Origin: Strix aluco
Taxonomy: Eukaryota > Chordata > Aves > Strigiformes > Strigidae
Length of the DNA: 64,000 nucleotides
Assembly: GCF_031877795.1 (NCBI RefSeq)
Contig: NC_133933.1
Coordinates: 71,056,503 to 71,120,502 of the forward strand
Reading direction: 5' to 3'
The position numbers were made by a program, and so were the translations under genes. The notes under the pieces are model-generated. The model saw only the letters and a list, made by a program, of their open reading frames with translations, made no database searches and was not told where the DNA came from. Positions 1 through 11,148 of the stretch are shown here, in pieces; position 1 is the stretch's first letter; each line of letters begins with the position of its first letter.

Positions 1-2242
1 CTGACACACTGAGAAACAGTGGCCAAAAATGTAACTGAGATTTTGCAAAAGCAAGCACAAATAAAATTACAAAGAAAGGAAACTATTAAAATGTCACAGA
101 TCTGTTTATTCTTTATTATAATAACCATTTCTGTACAAACACTACAAAATTCTACAAACAATACACTAAAAATTAAGCAATTATCACACAGGTATATCCT
201 GAAATTTAAGACATGAATTATTGACTATTCTTCCCATTGTTAAATCTAAAACTTCTGAGGCAACACAATCTTTAGTTTGGTTTCTGTTACAGCAAAATAA
301 CTGGCAACTTTTAGAAGACCGATAACTTTAATAATATCTAACAGATTTCAATTTTGTGCATTATTCTCAATATATCACCCAGGGTAAAACTATGACAAAC
401 TTAGTACTCACATATTATCTTTCCAACAAACATTTAAAGACACTTTGTTAAGGAGAGGTACAAAACCGAAGTAAGAGTAAAGGTAAAAGGAGTCAGCAAA
501 TGAGCAGATGGCAGTCTGAGGATTAAAAATGTTTATGTATAGTCCAAGAACGTAGACAAAACCCAAAAGATTACCTCAGGGGACTTGTGAGATTGAAAAA
601 AACCAAAATTCAAGGGCCAATATTGCCCTTACTGGAGCAATAACAGCTTGTCAGTCACAGCCTAGAAATGGCTCTAAGATTTAAGTACCAGGAAGTGGCA
701 AGGACTCTCCGTTATCCTGACCATTCCTAACTAAGGGTACGAAAAGCCTTCATGAAAAGCACTCCTTATGAACTGGAAAAATAAGAGAAAAAAAACAGTA
801 ATTCTCACAATCCAAACAGAAATCAAGGATTCAAAATCAGTAGGGATGTTTGGGTTTTGGTTTTTAACCTTACTGTTCCCATGGCCTGCTTGTCCACCTG
901 TAAAATGGAGAAATATTACCTGGCCACTTCTGAGTGTTATTTAGAAATCTCTCTCCACTACAAGCTTTAAATACTGCACACTAAATAAAATCCTAGAGTT
1001 ACCAGAGGGTTAAAGACTTCAAAAGAAAATATTAAGTAAGACGCACTGCATGAGAAAAGTACACTGCATACAAAAATAAAGGAAACAGTACGTCTTCATG
1101 TAACTCCAGATTTTACCACCATGTGCAGTGCCCAGAAAGGCTGGTATATACCTGTGTGCCTCAAGAGCATTTCATGGAACTTCAGACAGGCAGAGCAACA
1201 CGTTGTAAATCTACCTTCCAAACAGAGACACTACTTATCCAGATTTTTTTCTTGTTAATTTTTCAACCAGTATATAGCATAGGGGGATATAAATAAGGAT
1301 GATCGGGTAACTGTTGTTCTCGCACCTACAAATCTATGGATTCTGTACATCACAATCCTAGTTCATTACTTTGTACCTCAGTAATGTCTAAAAGCACCAA
1401 TTAAACGTCAGCATCACATGCACATGTAAGCTGAAAAGATAATCCCTGCACAAAAGATTTAATAGTTGGAAGTATAAAGCAAACAGTAAGAAATGAATGC
1501 AAGAAACAGACTACAAGTAAGAACAGAATTATCAAAAAATAATACTGGATATACATAGCAGAAGTACAGCAGCTGAGACATGTTCACATGTTTTGCCAGG
1601 TTTTCAAGAGAAGAGAACAGCATGGAAGCTTTGTGGATTTGCATACAGCACTCTCTTCCAAGCAAGAGAGACAGAACTAGAGAAAGCACTGAAATGACAA
1701 ATGACAAAGACTACCACAGCAGGCAAAGGACAAGCAAGAGATGATGATGTGACATCCAATCAGATGGCAGGCAAAACGGGAACAAGCCAAACTAGTATCT
1801 GATGTAGTAACAAAATATCTTGTCAGCAGGAACTGCAAAAAGACAGGCAATATAATCAAAGCAACAAGCCAAAAGATGACCTTTGTACCACCTTTCTAAA
1901 CATGTTTGAAGAGAATGATATGGCATGAAAAAATGAGGGTATGTATCAGATTCAGAGAGTAGAAAGAAAGGCTAGAACTTGCAGATTTTGGAAAAGTATC
2001 TGCTTTCTGTAGTCTCAGTTGACAGCATTCATCTACAACTACAGAATTCTCTGAAAAAGCAGAGAAAGATAGCTAATTTCACATGTTCTGACTATCTTGA
2101 CAATTGCTGATGGATAGCATTATTTTACTCATGTAGGTTTTCCCCCAGAGAAGTGTAAAATCTTCAATTATTTTTTAAAATTGATTTCCTGGAGATTTCA
2201 TGATCTTAGGTGGTTGACTGATTTAACTACAGAAGGCCATAC
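1..2242 (-). other. L3MBTL3 intron, incomplete at the left edge
   Basis: AT-rich sequence downstream (in gene orientation) of the 2243 donor. I translated the minus strand by eye looking for the MBT repeat 1 core and found nothing. Short open frames at 1459-1859 on the minus strand lack family resemblance and look like chance. No repeat was recognised. Confidence 0.7.
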
Positions 2243-2334
2243 CTCTTTAAAAAGCTTGGTAGGTACTGCAATGGCCTTTTCTTCCTCCAGATAGGATGCC
2301 CAACACCATGCTTGCCTTCCTTTAGAGGGTACAG
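2243..2334 (-). CDS. L3MBTL3: L3MBTL3 coding exon, entry into MBT repeat 1
   Basis: A 92-nt exon encodes VPSKGRQAWCWASYLEEEKA followed by IAVPTKLFKE. AWCWASYLEEEKAIAVP is the conserved N-terminal arm of the first MBT repeat of L3MBTL proteins. The methyl-lysine pocket residues lie in later exons, which would be left of position 1. Seen: acceptor GATTCTCTACAG (AG at 2336-2335), entry completing the codon begun by the previous exon's last A (giving Thr), and a phase 0 exit after GAG at a GTATGG donor (GT at 2242-2241). The six coding segments sum to 690 nt with no stop. No further L3MBTL3 exon was recognised in positions 1-2240, so the gene runs off the left edge. Confidence 0.93.
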
Positions 2335-3652
2335 CTGTAGAGAATCACACAATAGCAAAAGAATTCTGTAACTGTTAACTTCTCAAGAAAAAAAACAAAA
2401 CAACACTTTGAAGTTTATAATATACCTATCTCAAATCTACATTTATTATTTATTTCTCAGGACTAATTTCAGGAAAAGAAGTAGCTCTATAGCTTTAATG
2501 GCACCAGGAACATGAAGGTTCCTGGTTTGTATGGAAAGGTTTCCAGCAGTTCAGATCTTGATTAGTAACAAGAAAAAGCTCTTTCACGTAACAAGAACAA
2601 CTTAGAATATCTTGCCTCCTCTCCCTTTTCCCTTATTGCTCATAAGAAGCATTATGACATACAATTTTCAAATGTATAAAAAGATCAGTTCAAATCACAA
2701 AGTAGCTCAATATTTAAAAGTCTTTTTTCCGATAATTTCTTTTCCTGGAAAGCATTTTCAACTGGATAGCACTTGTGACATGTTTTTTTAATCACGGTTG
2801 AAATACTTTATTCTTTAACAGTATACAGAATGTTTCTAACCTACTCCATCACTTTGTAGTTTGATGTTTTTGGTTGGAGAGGCAGTGATTTAACAGTAAT
2901 TTCTCCAAGCCAGCAAAACTGTCACCAGTGATTTTTTTCCCCCATCATGTCATTAGCATATGACAGAAACCTCCAGCTTCAGGTTTTTTCATATAGTATG
3001 AACCCTCACATACACTTGCATAGTAATTGTAATACTGGCTACTGTCCATCCTAGTATTGGCTACAGTCACATCAGTGAGTAACAGTTTTTAGGCCTTGAA
3101 AATAAGGCACTAACTGCACTAGCAAAAGCCAGGAACTACAAAAACAGATGGCTTGTGAGGCTGGCCATGTATCTTATCTACTTTCATACACCTCCACTCT
3201 GCTCTACTGATCTTCACCTAAAATGCCTCCTCTGCACATGCAGCTTAGCATTTCAGACCATAAGCTCATGCTGCCAGGAGGATTCCTCACAGTCTATGGT
3301 ATAATTCTGGCGCGATTCTCCTGACTGTGGGCTACTCACAAGAGAAATTAGTCCTTTAAGTAACAGTCTGGCTAAGCATATTTATGATTAAAATACGAAC
3401 GATAACAACAGCAATGTCAAACTTGCCCGAAGAAAGCTGATAATGTAACCAAAAGATAACAAATTTCAGAATGAGAAATTGCTCAACGCTACTAAAGCAC
3501 ATTCATTTTATTTGTGATTTACCCAGTTTTTATGTATTCCATTTAAGAGATGTGTTGCTCAGCACAACAATGCAGAGTTATGTGCTTGGTTCTGAATATA
3601 AATTGGTCTTTTATACCAAGTCTCTTGTGCTGAACTGACGTTTTTCCAAATG

Positions 3653-3674
3653 AAAAAAAAAAAAAAAAAAAAAA
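3653..3674 (+). repeat. Poly-A homopolymer, 22 bp
   Basis: An uninterrupted run of 22 A. There is no retroposed sequence I can recognise on its 5' side, so I cannot call it a SINE or retrogene tail. It is likely length-variable. Confidence 0.95.
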
Positions 3675-3787
3675 CCAGAAGAAATCTGTACAGCTCATTC
3701 TGTCAGTGGACAGCAGTGATTTTCATAGAGCACTGGCTTTGTGTCTGTATTTCACACACTTCTTATCACCTCTGCTTTAAAAACAAT

Positions 3788-3820
3788 TGTAGAAATGATA
3801 TTACTGTAGAAATGATATTT
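3788..3820 (+). repeat. 17-bp direct tandem duplication
   Basis: The unit TGTAGAAATGATATTAC occurs at 3788, and the same first 16 bases, save the last one or two, follow at 3805. This looks like a simple slippage duplication within an intron. Confidence 0.85.
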
Positions 3821-4674
3821 AAATTTCAGGAGTAATTCTATCTCAGGAGGGGGATCTTCCATAACTTTTATGTGTTGCATCTTCAATCAGTATTTCATCT
3901 GCCTAGTGTGCAGCAGAGTTACTTGGAGCTCTGTGCTGATTAGGGGCCCAGCAACTTCTGGTAATGGCTCCCAGTCTACCACAAGAAATGCTTTGGAGGG
4001 CAAGATGTAGGTTTGTGCTTGGTGTACCACTGAGTTGTAATAGCTGTTGATTCTCTGATTCTTTCTGAAAGTATCTATCATACAAATAGCTTGAAAAAAC
4101 AACACTCATTTAAAATATGTTTTATTATGCCGCTTGATGCAGCGTATGTCCCTTTGGACTGATTACAGCAATTATTCATAAACAGTTCCATAAATGTGTC
4201 TATTTCCAGCACACACTGTAGATACAAAATTGATCCCCAAGGAAACAAAAGTAAACCTTCACTTCTGTTTCATACATGTCTTTCAACATCTGGGAACTCA
4301 ACAGGCCTGATTCCCTCTTAATACCAGCACTCTTTAGAGGGATGAAAAAAAGCCCTAAAATGTGCATCAATTACCTTTACACTCGCTATACCCTCTTCTA
4401 TGCTGCCTGACATATATAAACTGGCTCTTTGTAAAAGGTAATCAATCTCCAAGTGATGGATTTTTTCCCAGTTTTCACTTGGTTCTCTCAGTTCTTCAAT
4501 CCTTAAAACTTAATTGCTATGAATAACACTGACACCCTCTTTGTACACAATTGAAAAAAAATGTATTCGATAGGGAATACAAATTCAGTGAAAAAATGCT
4601 GACAATTCACAATAAGACATGGATATTACCTAAATAATTGATATTTGAGATTTTTGTTTCATAATCTAACTTAC

Positions 4675-4759
4675 TTTGTTTCAAAACTGTTATTTCCCCT
4701 TTTCTTTTTCTCCTGGCTCTCTGTGAGACTCTCAAGATCCTTCCTTCAGGTTTGTCCTC
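4675..4759 (-). CDS. L3MBTL3: L3MBTL3 coding exon, basic RARRKRK linker
   Basis: An 85-nt exon encodes EDKPEGRILRVSQRARRKRK followed by GEITVLKQ. RILR-SQRARRKR-G is a conserved signature of vertebrate L3MBTL3 just before the MBT array, which makes the identification firm despite the short length. Seen: acceptor TTTTTAATTTAG (AG at 4761-4760) with a T-rich tract, phase 0 entry, and donor A|GTAAGT (GT at 4674-4673) leaving one base, matched by the phase of the next exon. The RARRKRK run is a second NLS-like cluster, 30 to 40 residues after the IRKRKAK cluster in the previous exon, and the pair could act as a bipartite nuclear signal or a DNA/RNA-contacting basic patch (inference). Confidence 0.92.
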
Positions 4760-6006
4760 CTAAATTAAAAAAAAGAATACAGTAACCTCATTAGTTCAGA
4801 AGTCTAGTACAGTAAAAATGGAGACATTCAAGGTTTAACGGTGACTTCACTGCAATGGGTACTGACATAGCTCTCTGCTATCTCAAACAAACCTGCAGAT
4901 GTCTAATAAAAACAAAGCAAGCCATCAGTGACAAATCACAGCAAACACAGTAAAAATGACAGACAGAAGGACTCTCAACACCCAGCACTCAGCCAGCCAG
5001 TCTTGTCTAAGCCAGGGACAGATCATGAAGCCTTCAGCAGGCCTGGCTGAGCCAGAGATAAATAGCACTATCTTTGATATGTTCATGCTTCCAAAATAAT
5101 TTAAAGGAAAACCTCTCACAGCTTTAGTCTACTTTTTTCAAATGTGCGATTGCTTTACTATATATAAAATGGCACTGATCCTTTTTATTTATTTCATTGT
5201 TTGCATATTAACAGTTTTGTTAACACCTGAATAGCTGAAGAGTAAGTACTCATTTGGGAGAGCAGATGCATGAGGGCAAAGAAGGTGTCCCCTGAGTTTT
5301 ACTAAGATACGGCTATACAGAGAGCTACAAATTCCCTTCTGACAACTCTAGTGTCTTCAGCCTTTTGACAATTCAGCAGTTACAGATTACTCTCCTTCTC
5401 CCTCAAAACTGCGCTCCTCTCAGGAGTGTCACAGTTATTGGGAAGAAAACAAATATTATAGAAAAACAAACATTATGGGAAGGCACTGAAAAAAACAAAA
5501 GGTGCTCCAAAGCACATTACACTGCCTCACAAAACAAAACCAAATCTTTACCTATGATTTCCTAAAGGCAAATTACACTAAGAAAATCAAAAGTATTCTC
5601 TTCTTATCTGTAATGTAGCTTTCTTTGTAAATAAATTATTCGTCTATAGTCATTTATTCATGTGCAGAATAACAAAGTAACAGGTGTTGGGAAATACGTA
5701 CTCCTATTTTTCTATGCTGAAGACATAGCAAGTCTAGGTTAGTATCATTTTTCCTTAAAATTCTTTTTGTTCTGTTCTTAAAAAAGGAGGGAAAAGAGAT
5801 AAAAAAACAGCTCTTATGAGTTCATTGTCATAATTACAATTTACTGATGAGGCATAATTAAATTGGTAAGTGAACCCACTACTTATTATGGCTCTAAGAG
5901 TGATGCTGTCACTTCTTTTTGTAGACTGATGGAGTTACTGACATAGCAATATAAGGCAAAACTCCCATGAAATACTTGCAGGAATGGGTTTATGATGCAT
6001 ACTAAC
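4760..6006 (-). other. L3MBTL3 intron, about 1.25 kb
   Basis: The intron between the charged-linker exon and the RARRKRK exon. Flanking splice sites are GTTAGT and TTTTTAATTTAG. No repeat, RNA gene or further exon was recognised. Confidence 0.8.
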
Positions 6007-6145
6007 AGTTTCATCGGGATTCTCTTTCTTCTCCCCATTATCCCTGGATTCTTCTTTGAGAGGTAACTTTGCTTTTCTTTTACGAATGCCTTTGGAATCA
6101 TCTTCCCCATTGCATTCCACACTGGGCTTTTCCTCCTTTGGTTCT
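6007..6145 (-). CDS. L3MBTL3: L3MBTL3 coding exon, charged linker with NLS-like cluster
   Basis: A 139-nt exon encodes a highly charged linker: EPKEEKPSVECNGEDDSKG, then a basic cluster IRKRKAKLPLK, then an acidic/lysine-rich tail EESRDNGEKKENPDET. Seen: acceptor CTTGTACTAG (AG at 6147-6146), entry on the third codon base (completing Lys with the FCS exon) and exit in phase 0 at a GTTAGT donor (GT at 6006-6005). In L3MBTL3 this region is a low-complexity linker between the FCS finger and the MBT repeats. The human counterpart as I recall it (KKKPKLSLK core) aligns over the length with many substitutions, so the linker is evolving quickly. The basic cluster is a plausible nuclear localisation signal (inference). 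Confidence 0.88.
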
Positions 6146-7141
6146 CTAGTACAAGAGTAACACAATGACACAAAGCCAATATTATTTCACTTCTCATGTT
6201 CATAAAACAAGTAAAAAATGAATAAATCTGAAGGTCAAGTGTTTGTAGGTCCCAGGGTATTATACCAAATGCATACTTAGAAATACTGCTGAAAATTACA
6301 TCTGTCAAAAGAATCAATCTGAAAGACACACAATAGCAACCGCAAAAGGAAAGCTGTCAGCTTTTGCTGAACAAGTTCTGCATGTTTTAAACAGTGTGTC
6401 TTTTCCCATGTACCATCAAGTCTCACAAAGAAGCAAACTGTGAAATGTTTAGGACTCCTTTACAGAAAGGAAAGAAGAGGTAATTGTTATTTAATCCAAT
6501 TGGAGAAAGCTGGTATGTGACTGTACAAATTGCTATCAAGCAATCAGAACAGAAAATTCTAAAGCAATTAGCTAAAAATGAAGAAAAATGCACAAAATCA
6601 TAGATGTTAAAAACTGCCATAATGCAGTAATATGCAATACAGAATGGACATACTAACACAAACCTTCTTTTATGATGAGATGAACAGCACTAGCTGAAAG
6701 AAAAGGAACTGATAGACTCCAGCATGCTCGTGTTTTCACTCGCTGCCATCTATAACACAGCTCTTGCACTTAATTATAATTAACTTACCACACCAACCAT
6801 CTCACTACTGATTATCTTAATTTCAATGATTATGAAACAGGGTGGGAGTCTGACACTGATTCATCCATCCCATAGACTGTTTTATCACTTGCATCTGACA
6901 GCAGAACACAGCACACTGAACAAAAAAGACTGCCTTCAACATCAGTGTTAGACAAAACCAAACATTGTTAATGCATTTACATGAAAACAGTAAAAGAACA
7001 TCATAAACCAATGGAGAGCCACCAAGACATGGCTGCTTAGTATCTCCCTTTGGCCCACCATTAATGTTTTATCCCACCACTTTTATCTCAAGCTGCATTT
7101 ACGCCAAATTCTTTGTTTCTATGCTTTATAGAAGCACCTAC
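6146..7141 (-). other. L3MBTL3 intron, about 1.0 kb
   Basis: The intron between the FCS exon and the charged-linker exon. Short open frames at 6423-6659 and 6823-7011 on the minus strand have no family resemblance. Nothing else was seen. Confidence 0.8.
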
Positions 7142-7301
7142 TTGTTTTTTACTTGCTGGGCACATTTCTGGCTGCAAAATTTCCCTTCAGGAACAAATTC
7201 TTCTACGGTACCATAGCGGTAACAGTTTTCACAGAAAACAAGTCCATCCATTTTTGCAGTTTCCTTCAACCTTGTGGGTATCCCTGTCTTTTCTGAAAAG
7301 G
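7142..7301 (-). CDS. L3MBTL3: L3MBTL3 coding exon with the FCS-type zinc finger
   Basis: A 160-nt exon encodes FSEKTGIPTRLKETAK followed by a zinc finger with a C-x2-C pair (FCENCYRYG) and a C-x3-C pair (FCSQKCAQQ). This is the FCS finger that L3MBTL and Polyhomeotic-type proteins carry and that has been linked to nucleic-acid binding in that family. Seen: acceptor TTGTGCAG (AG at 7303-7302), entry completing a codon started in the previous exon, and donor AA|GTAGGT (GT at 7141-7140) leaving two bases. The next exon supplies A, giving Lys, so the reading frame closes. All four zinc ligands are present, so the finger looks functional. The spacer between the Cys pairs is more diverged than the pairs themselves compared with my memory of the human protein. 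Confidence 0.93.
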
Positions 7302-8849
7302 CTGCACAATGAAAAAAGTAACTTCACTTAGGTAGAGGTGATACATTTCCAACCATCCTCAGCAGGCCTTGCCAAGCAAACAGAAAAACAGAAGTCACAT
7401 CACTCTTGTTAGAATGAAGAACTGGGAGTTAGTGCCTCTATGGGGTCCATATTCCTGACAAACAAGTTGGGTTTTCATATTGCAACACGAGAGAGGAATA
7501 CACCTAATTCATGCTCCTGTCATCAGTGGCACATCGACACTGCTTTATGTGGCTACTTGTGGAAGGAGTGAATTTTGTGACAGGCACCACACCGACTGCC
7601 CAGAGTCATGACTGCATGGAGTCCATCACCTCATCTCCTGCTGACATGCCTCATTTTTGACCTATATATAGGGTCATTTGGGAAAAAGGTTGGGGGGGCG
7701 TTATCTTTCAACAGGTGAATGTATTTCTGGAAGTAAATCACTGACTACATTCTACAGTCTCTCACAGCAGCAGCTATTGCTCAACCTGAGGTCTACCAGA
7801 AGTAAAAAAATCACTACTTAGTAACAAAGAAATTTTCAAATACTAAGTTACCCACTCATCCTAAGCTACAATTTCCTCACAAGAGGCGTGTAGCCTAGGA
7901 GAGGATGCCCTTTCTTTCACTCACAGGCAAGTATGAAGCACTGTCAAGTTCTCCAGCTTCTAGAGCAGGTCACTGACTTTGCACCCCTCTAAAAGGCAAA
8001 TTTCAAGTCACAAACTATTTCTTTTGCTTGAGCACTGTACTGTCTTTGAAAGTGGAATCAAATGAACTCTTGTGTGCAGACTATCTCCACTAGAATATAT
8101 AATTTATGTGCTATATATACACTCCAGTATCATTAGTGGTTCAAAACAACTGTTTCCTCTCACAATAGAGAATTTTAGCAATATTTTTATTTTTTGGGAC
8201 CAATAAATTACTGAAGAACAGTGTAAGGTAGTAGTAGCATGCTTACTTGGTATGTTTATGTGTCCATAAACACCCTTTAACTCAGTAGCAACATTTTAGA
8301 GTTTTTTTAGGTTTACCAGACTGTAGGGGATGAAGTTGTATACTTTACTGTAGATAGCTGTGATCTCTCAGTCTAAGGAGAGTCTAAGTACCTGTTGTGC
8401 TACTATGCCATCACACTGTTGTCACTCTCATCACAGATTTGAATCTTGAATAACTACCACTGCCTTGGAGACAGACATACAGAACAGAGTAGCTGTGGTC
8501 TGAAGCTTCAGACCTCACAGCTGAGGCTCAAACTACACTCTCACTGGTGTGAAAGTTTCACCTATTCATAAAAGTCACATGACAATTAAGACTTAACGGT
8601 GGGGGACTAGCAAAGGAAAACTTTCACTGACTTTGCTTATCCTGCTTATACTGATGATTATTACACCAAAATTTTGAAGTCTGCTTTTCAAACGACTTAC
8701 AGAATGCATAGTTTAAAAGAAAATTGATAAAATATCAACAAGGAAAAAGAACTAGGTACTTGTAAGCAATCACAAAACCAGTTGCGATATTCTCTTTCGC
8801 ACTACTCCATCATTGCTGGAGTCAGTGTATCAAGATTTCGATCAAGTGT

Positions 8850-10330
8850 ATGAAGATTGAGAAGTCGTGGCAGACTGGTGAAGTTCCTGCTGACTAGAAA
8901 AGGGGAAACATAAACCTCATTTTTAAAAAAGGATATAAAAAAGAATCAGGGAACTATAGGACCGTCAGTCTCACCTCTGTACCTGGCAAGATCATGGAGC
9001 GGATCCTCCTGGAAACTATGCTAGGGCACATGGAAAATAAGGAGGTGATTGGTGACAGCCAGCATGGCTTCACTAAGGGCAAATCATGCCTGACAAATCT
9101 GGTGGCCTTCTACAGTGGGGTTACAGCACTGGCGGATAAGGGAAAAGCAACTGACATCATCTACCTGGACTTGTGCAAAGCATTTCACGCTGTCCCGCAT
9201 GACATCCTTGTCTCTAAATTGGAGTGACACGGATTTTACAGATGGACCACTTGGTGGATAAGGAATTGGCTGGGTGGTTGCACTCAAAGAGTTGCGGTCA
9301 ACAGCTCGATGTCCAAGTGGAGAGCAATGATGAGTGGCATTCCTCAGGGTCAGTGTTGGGACTGGCGCTGTTTAACATCTTTGTTGGTGACATGGACAGT
9401 GGGATTCAGTGCACCCTCAGCAAGTTTGCTGATGACACCAATCTGTGTGGTCCGGTCAACACGCTGGAGGGAAGGGAGATGCCATCCAGAGGGACCTGGA
9501 CAGGCTGGAGAGATGGGCCTGTGCGAACCTCATGAAGTTCAACAAGGCCAAGTGCAAGGTCCTGTATATGGGTCAGGGCAATGCCAAGCACAAATATAGG
9601 CTGGGCAATGACTGGATTGAGAGCAGCCCTGTGGAGAAGGACTTGGGGGTATTAGTGGATGGAAAACTGACTACGAGCCAGCAATGTGTGCTCATCGCCC
9701 AGAAAGCCAACTGTATCCTGGGCTGCATCAAGAGAACTGTGGCCAGCAGGTTGAGAGAGGGGATTATTCCCCTCTACTCCACCCTTGTGAGACCCCACCT
9801 GGAGTACTATGCTCAACTCTGGGGCCCCAAAAATAGGAAGAAAATGGACCTGCTCGAGCGGGTCCAGAGGAGGGCCACGAGGATAATCAGGGGGCTGGAG
9901 CACCTCCCTTACGAGGACACGCTGAGAGAGTTGGGGTTATTCAGCCTGGAGAAGAGAAGGCTCCAGGAAGACCTTATAGCAGCCTTCCAGTACTTAAAGG
10001 GGGTCTACAGGAAAGGTGGGGAGGGACTTTTTATCAGGGAGTGTAGTGATAGGATGAGAGGTAACAGTTTTAAACTGAAAGAGGGTAGATTTAGATTAGA
10101 TATAAGGAAGAAATTATTTCCTGTGAGGGTGGTGAGGCACTGAAACAGGTTGCCCAGAGAAGTTGTGGCTGCCCCCTCCCTGTAAGTGTTCAAGGCCAGG
10201 TTGGATGGGGCTTTGAGCAACCTGGTCTAGTGGAAGGTGTCTCTGCCCGTGGCAGGGGGGTTGGAACTGGATGATCCTTAAGGTCCCTTCCAACCCAAAC
10301 CATTCTATGATTCTATGATTCTCTGACTCT
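8850..10330 (+). mobile_element. CR1 LINE, 5'-truncated, plus strand
   Basis: A non-LTR retrotransposon of the avian CR1 family covering the C-terminal half of the reverse-transcriptase frame and the 3' end. Seen: peptides such as [19 protein letters not shown] and [19 protein letters not shown] (RT palm), FADDTN (the F-A-D-D active-site motif), then [20 protein letters not shown] and [19 protein letters not shown]. It ends with GGTCCCTTCCAACCCAAACC and an ATTCTATGATTCTATGATTCT-type 3' microsatellite at about 10,302-10,330, which defines the 3' end. Frame changes near 9,225 and 9,450-9,530 and a stop after VVRH (10,141) show that it is dead. The 5' edge is approximate and reflects normal CR1 truncation. 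It is antisense to L3MBTL3. Confidence 0.97.
8994..10143 (+). pseudogene. CR1 reverse transcriptase fragment, frameshifted
   Basis: The RT coding remnant inside the CR1 copy. It reads in one frame from about 8,994 to 9,227, moves to a second at about 9,224-9,535, and then continues in a third frame from about 9,470 to 10,143. The FADDTN catalytic motif survives near 9,430, but the frame breaks and the lost N-terminal half leave no working enzyme. The C-terminal segment (232 codons from 9,445) is still open and readable as the CR1 C-terminal region. Confidence 0.93.
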
Positions 10331-11036
10331 ATGATTTTCAGAATTTATGACCATGTAAACAAACTTTCCTTGAACTAAAAAGGTGCTTCCTTACATCAGT
10401 ATTTTAAATCCAGGAAAGACCTTATTTGGTAGCCAGATACTACAAGTATTAGAATTTTATAATTCAAGATAAATTTAAATGGTTACTACATACTAATTTT
10501 ACTACCATAAGAAAACACAGTCAGCAGGAGCAAGGCAACAGTGCAGACATACATTGACATTGGTGGTAACAGCTGATCAACAGCCAGTATCATGTGAAGG
10601 CAGTTTACAGTGCGCAGTACTTCAGTCACAAATGAACTGTAGGCGGTTAGTAAAGTCTGTGGGCAGTCTGGAGAACCAGCTCAACAAAAATAACATCTAA
10701 AAAATTCTCAATAATTTCAAGTAAGAAATGGACTATTTTTCAAATTAAATAGAGCCAAAATACTGATTCTAAACTTAGAAAAAATTACTGTTAGAAAAAA
10801 TTATGACTGCAATTGAACTTCAGATGTTTAACAGTGGAATTATTTCCTTTTAACTTAAAATGCTTTTATTTTCATACTTATTCATGCCCCAAGAAACAAG
10901 TAACATCATCAAAGATACTCTGTGCATTAAGGCAAGTAAAGTTTTTTTTTATTTTGGGGGGCAATCTTTAAGAAAAATTGATATATTAAACAAAATACAG
11001 TCTACCACAGAAAATGTTTACCACCTGTTAACTGAC

Positions 11037-11148
11037 CTTCTTGAGCAGTTGGAACCATCCAGGTTGTGGTAGCAGTTGCCTTTTTAACACTTTCCATCTC
11101 AGTTTCATCTGTAATCACTTCCAGGGCCCCAAATTCATTCACTCTAAA
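11037..11148 (-). CDS. L3MBTL3: L3MBTL3 coding exon, residues about 35-72
   Basis: A 112-nt internal exon encodes FRVNEFGALEVITDET, then EMESVKKATATTTWMV and PTAQE, matching the N-terminal conserved segment of vertebrate L3MBTL3 that precedes the FCS zinc finger. Seen: acceptor TTGTCTTAACAG (AG at 11150-11149), phase 0 entry continuing from the start-codon exon, and a GTCAGT donor (GT at 11036-11035) that leaves one base of the next codon (phase 1). No known catalytic residues lie here. The intron above it is about 12.7 kb and the one below about 3.7 kb. Human L3MBTL3, as I remember it, has a proline-rich stretch after this point; here the next exon I can find is the FCS exon, and direct joining gives an in-frame Ala. 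Confidence 0.93.

Larger units (their letters stand above)
2335..4674 (-). other. L3MBTL3 intron with an A22 run and a 17-bp tandem duplication
   Basis: An intron of about 2.3 kb between the RARRKRK exon and the MBT1 exon. It holds a run of 22 A at 3653-3674 and two adjacent copies of a 17-bp unit beginning TGTAGAAATGATATT at 3788-3820. Nothing else recognisable was seen. Confidence 0.8.
7302..11036 (-). other. L3MBTL3 intron, about 3.7 kb, carrying an antisense CR1
   Basis: The intron between the PTAQE exon and the FCS exon. About 1.5 kb of it (8850-10330) is a CR1 LINE inserted on the opposite strand to the gene. I searched the rest of the minus strand for the proline-rich cassette expected from the human protein (a tract around AYWTSPPG) and did not find it. 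Confidence 0.8.

Noticed and set aside
3887-4109. Minus-strand frames inside an L3MBTL3 intron (72 and 68 codons) as a possible extra exon
   Set aside because: An acceptor-like TTTCAG exists but there is no donor before the stop. The flanking L3MBTL3 exons already join in frame, and the peptide does not resemble the family.
5886-6329. A 147-codon minus-strand open frame as an independent gene
   Set aside because: It overlaps the L3MBTL3 charged-linker exon in another reading frame; the exon frame has correct splice phases and family similarity.
7113-7331. A 72-codon plus-strand frame
   Set aside because: It is the antisense shadow of the FCS zinc-finger exon.
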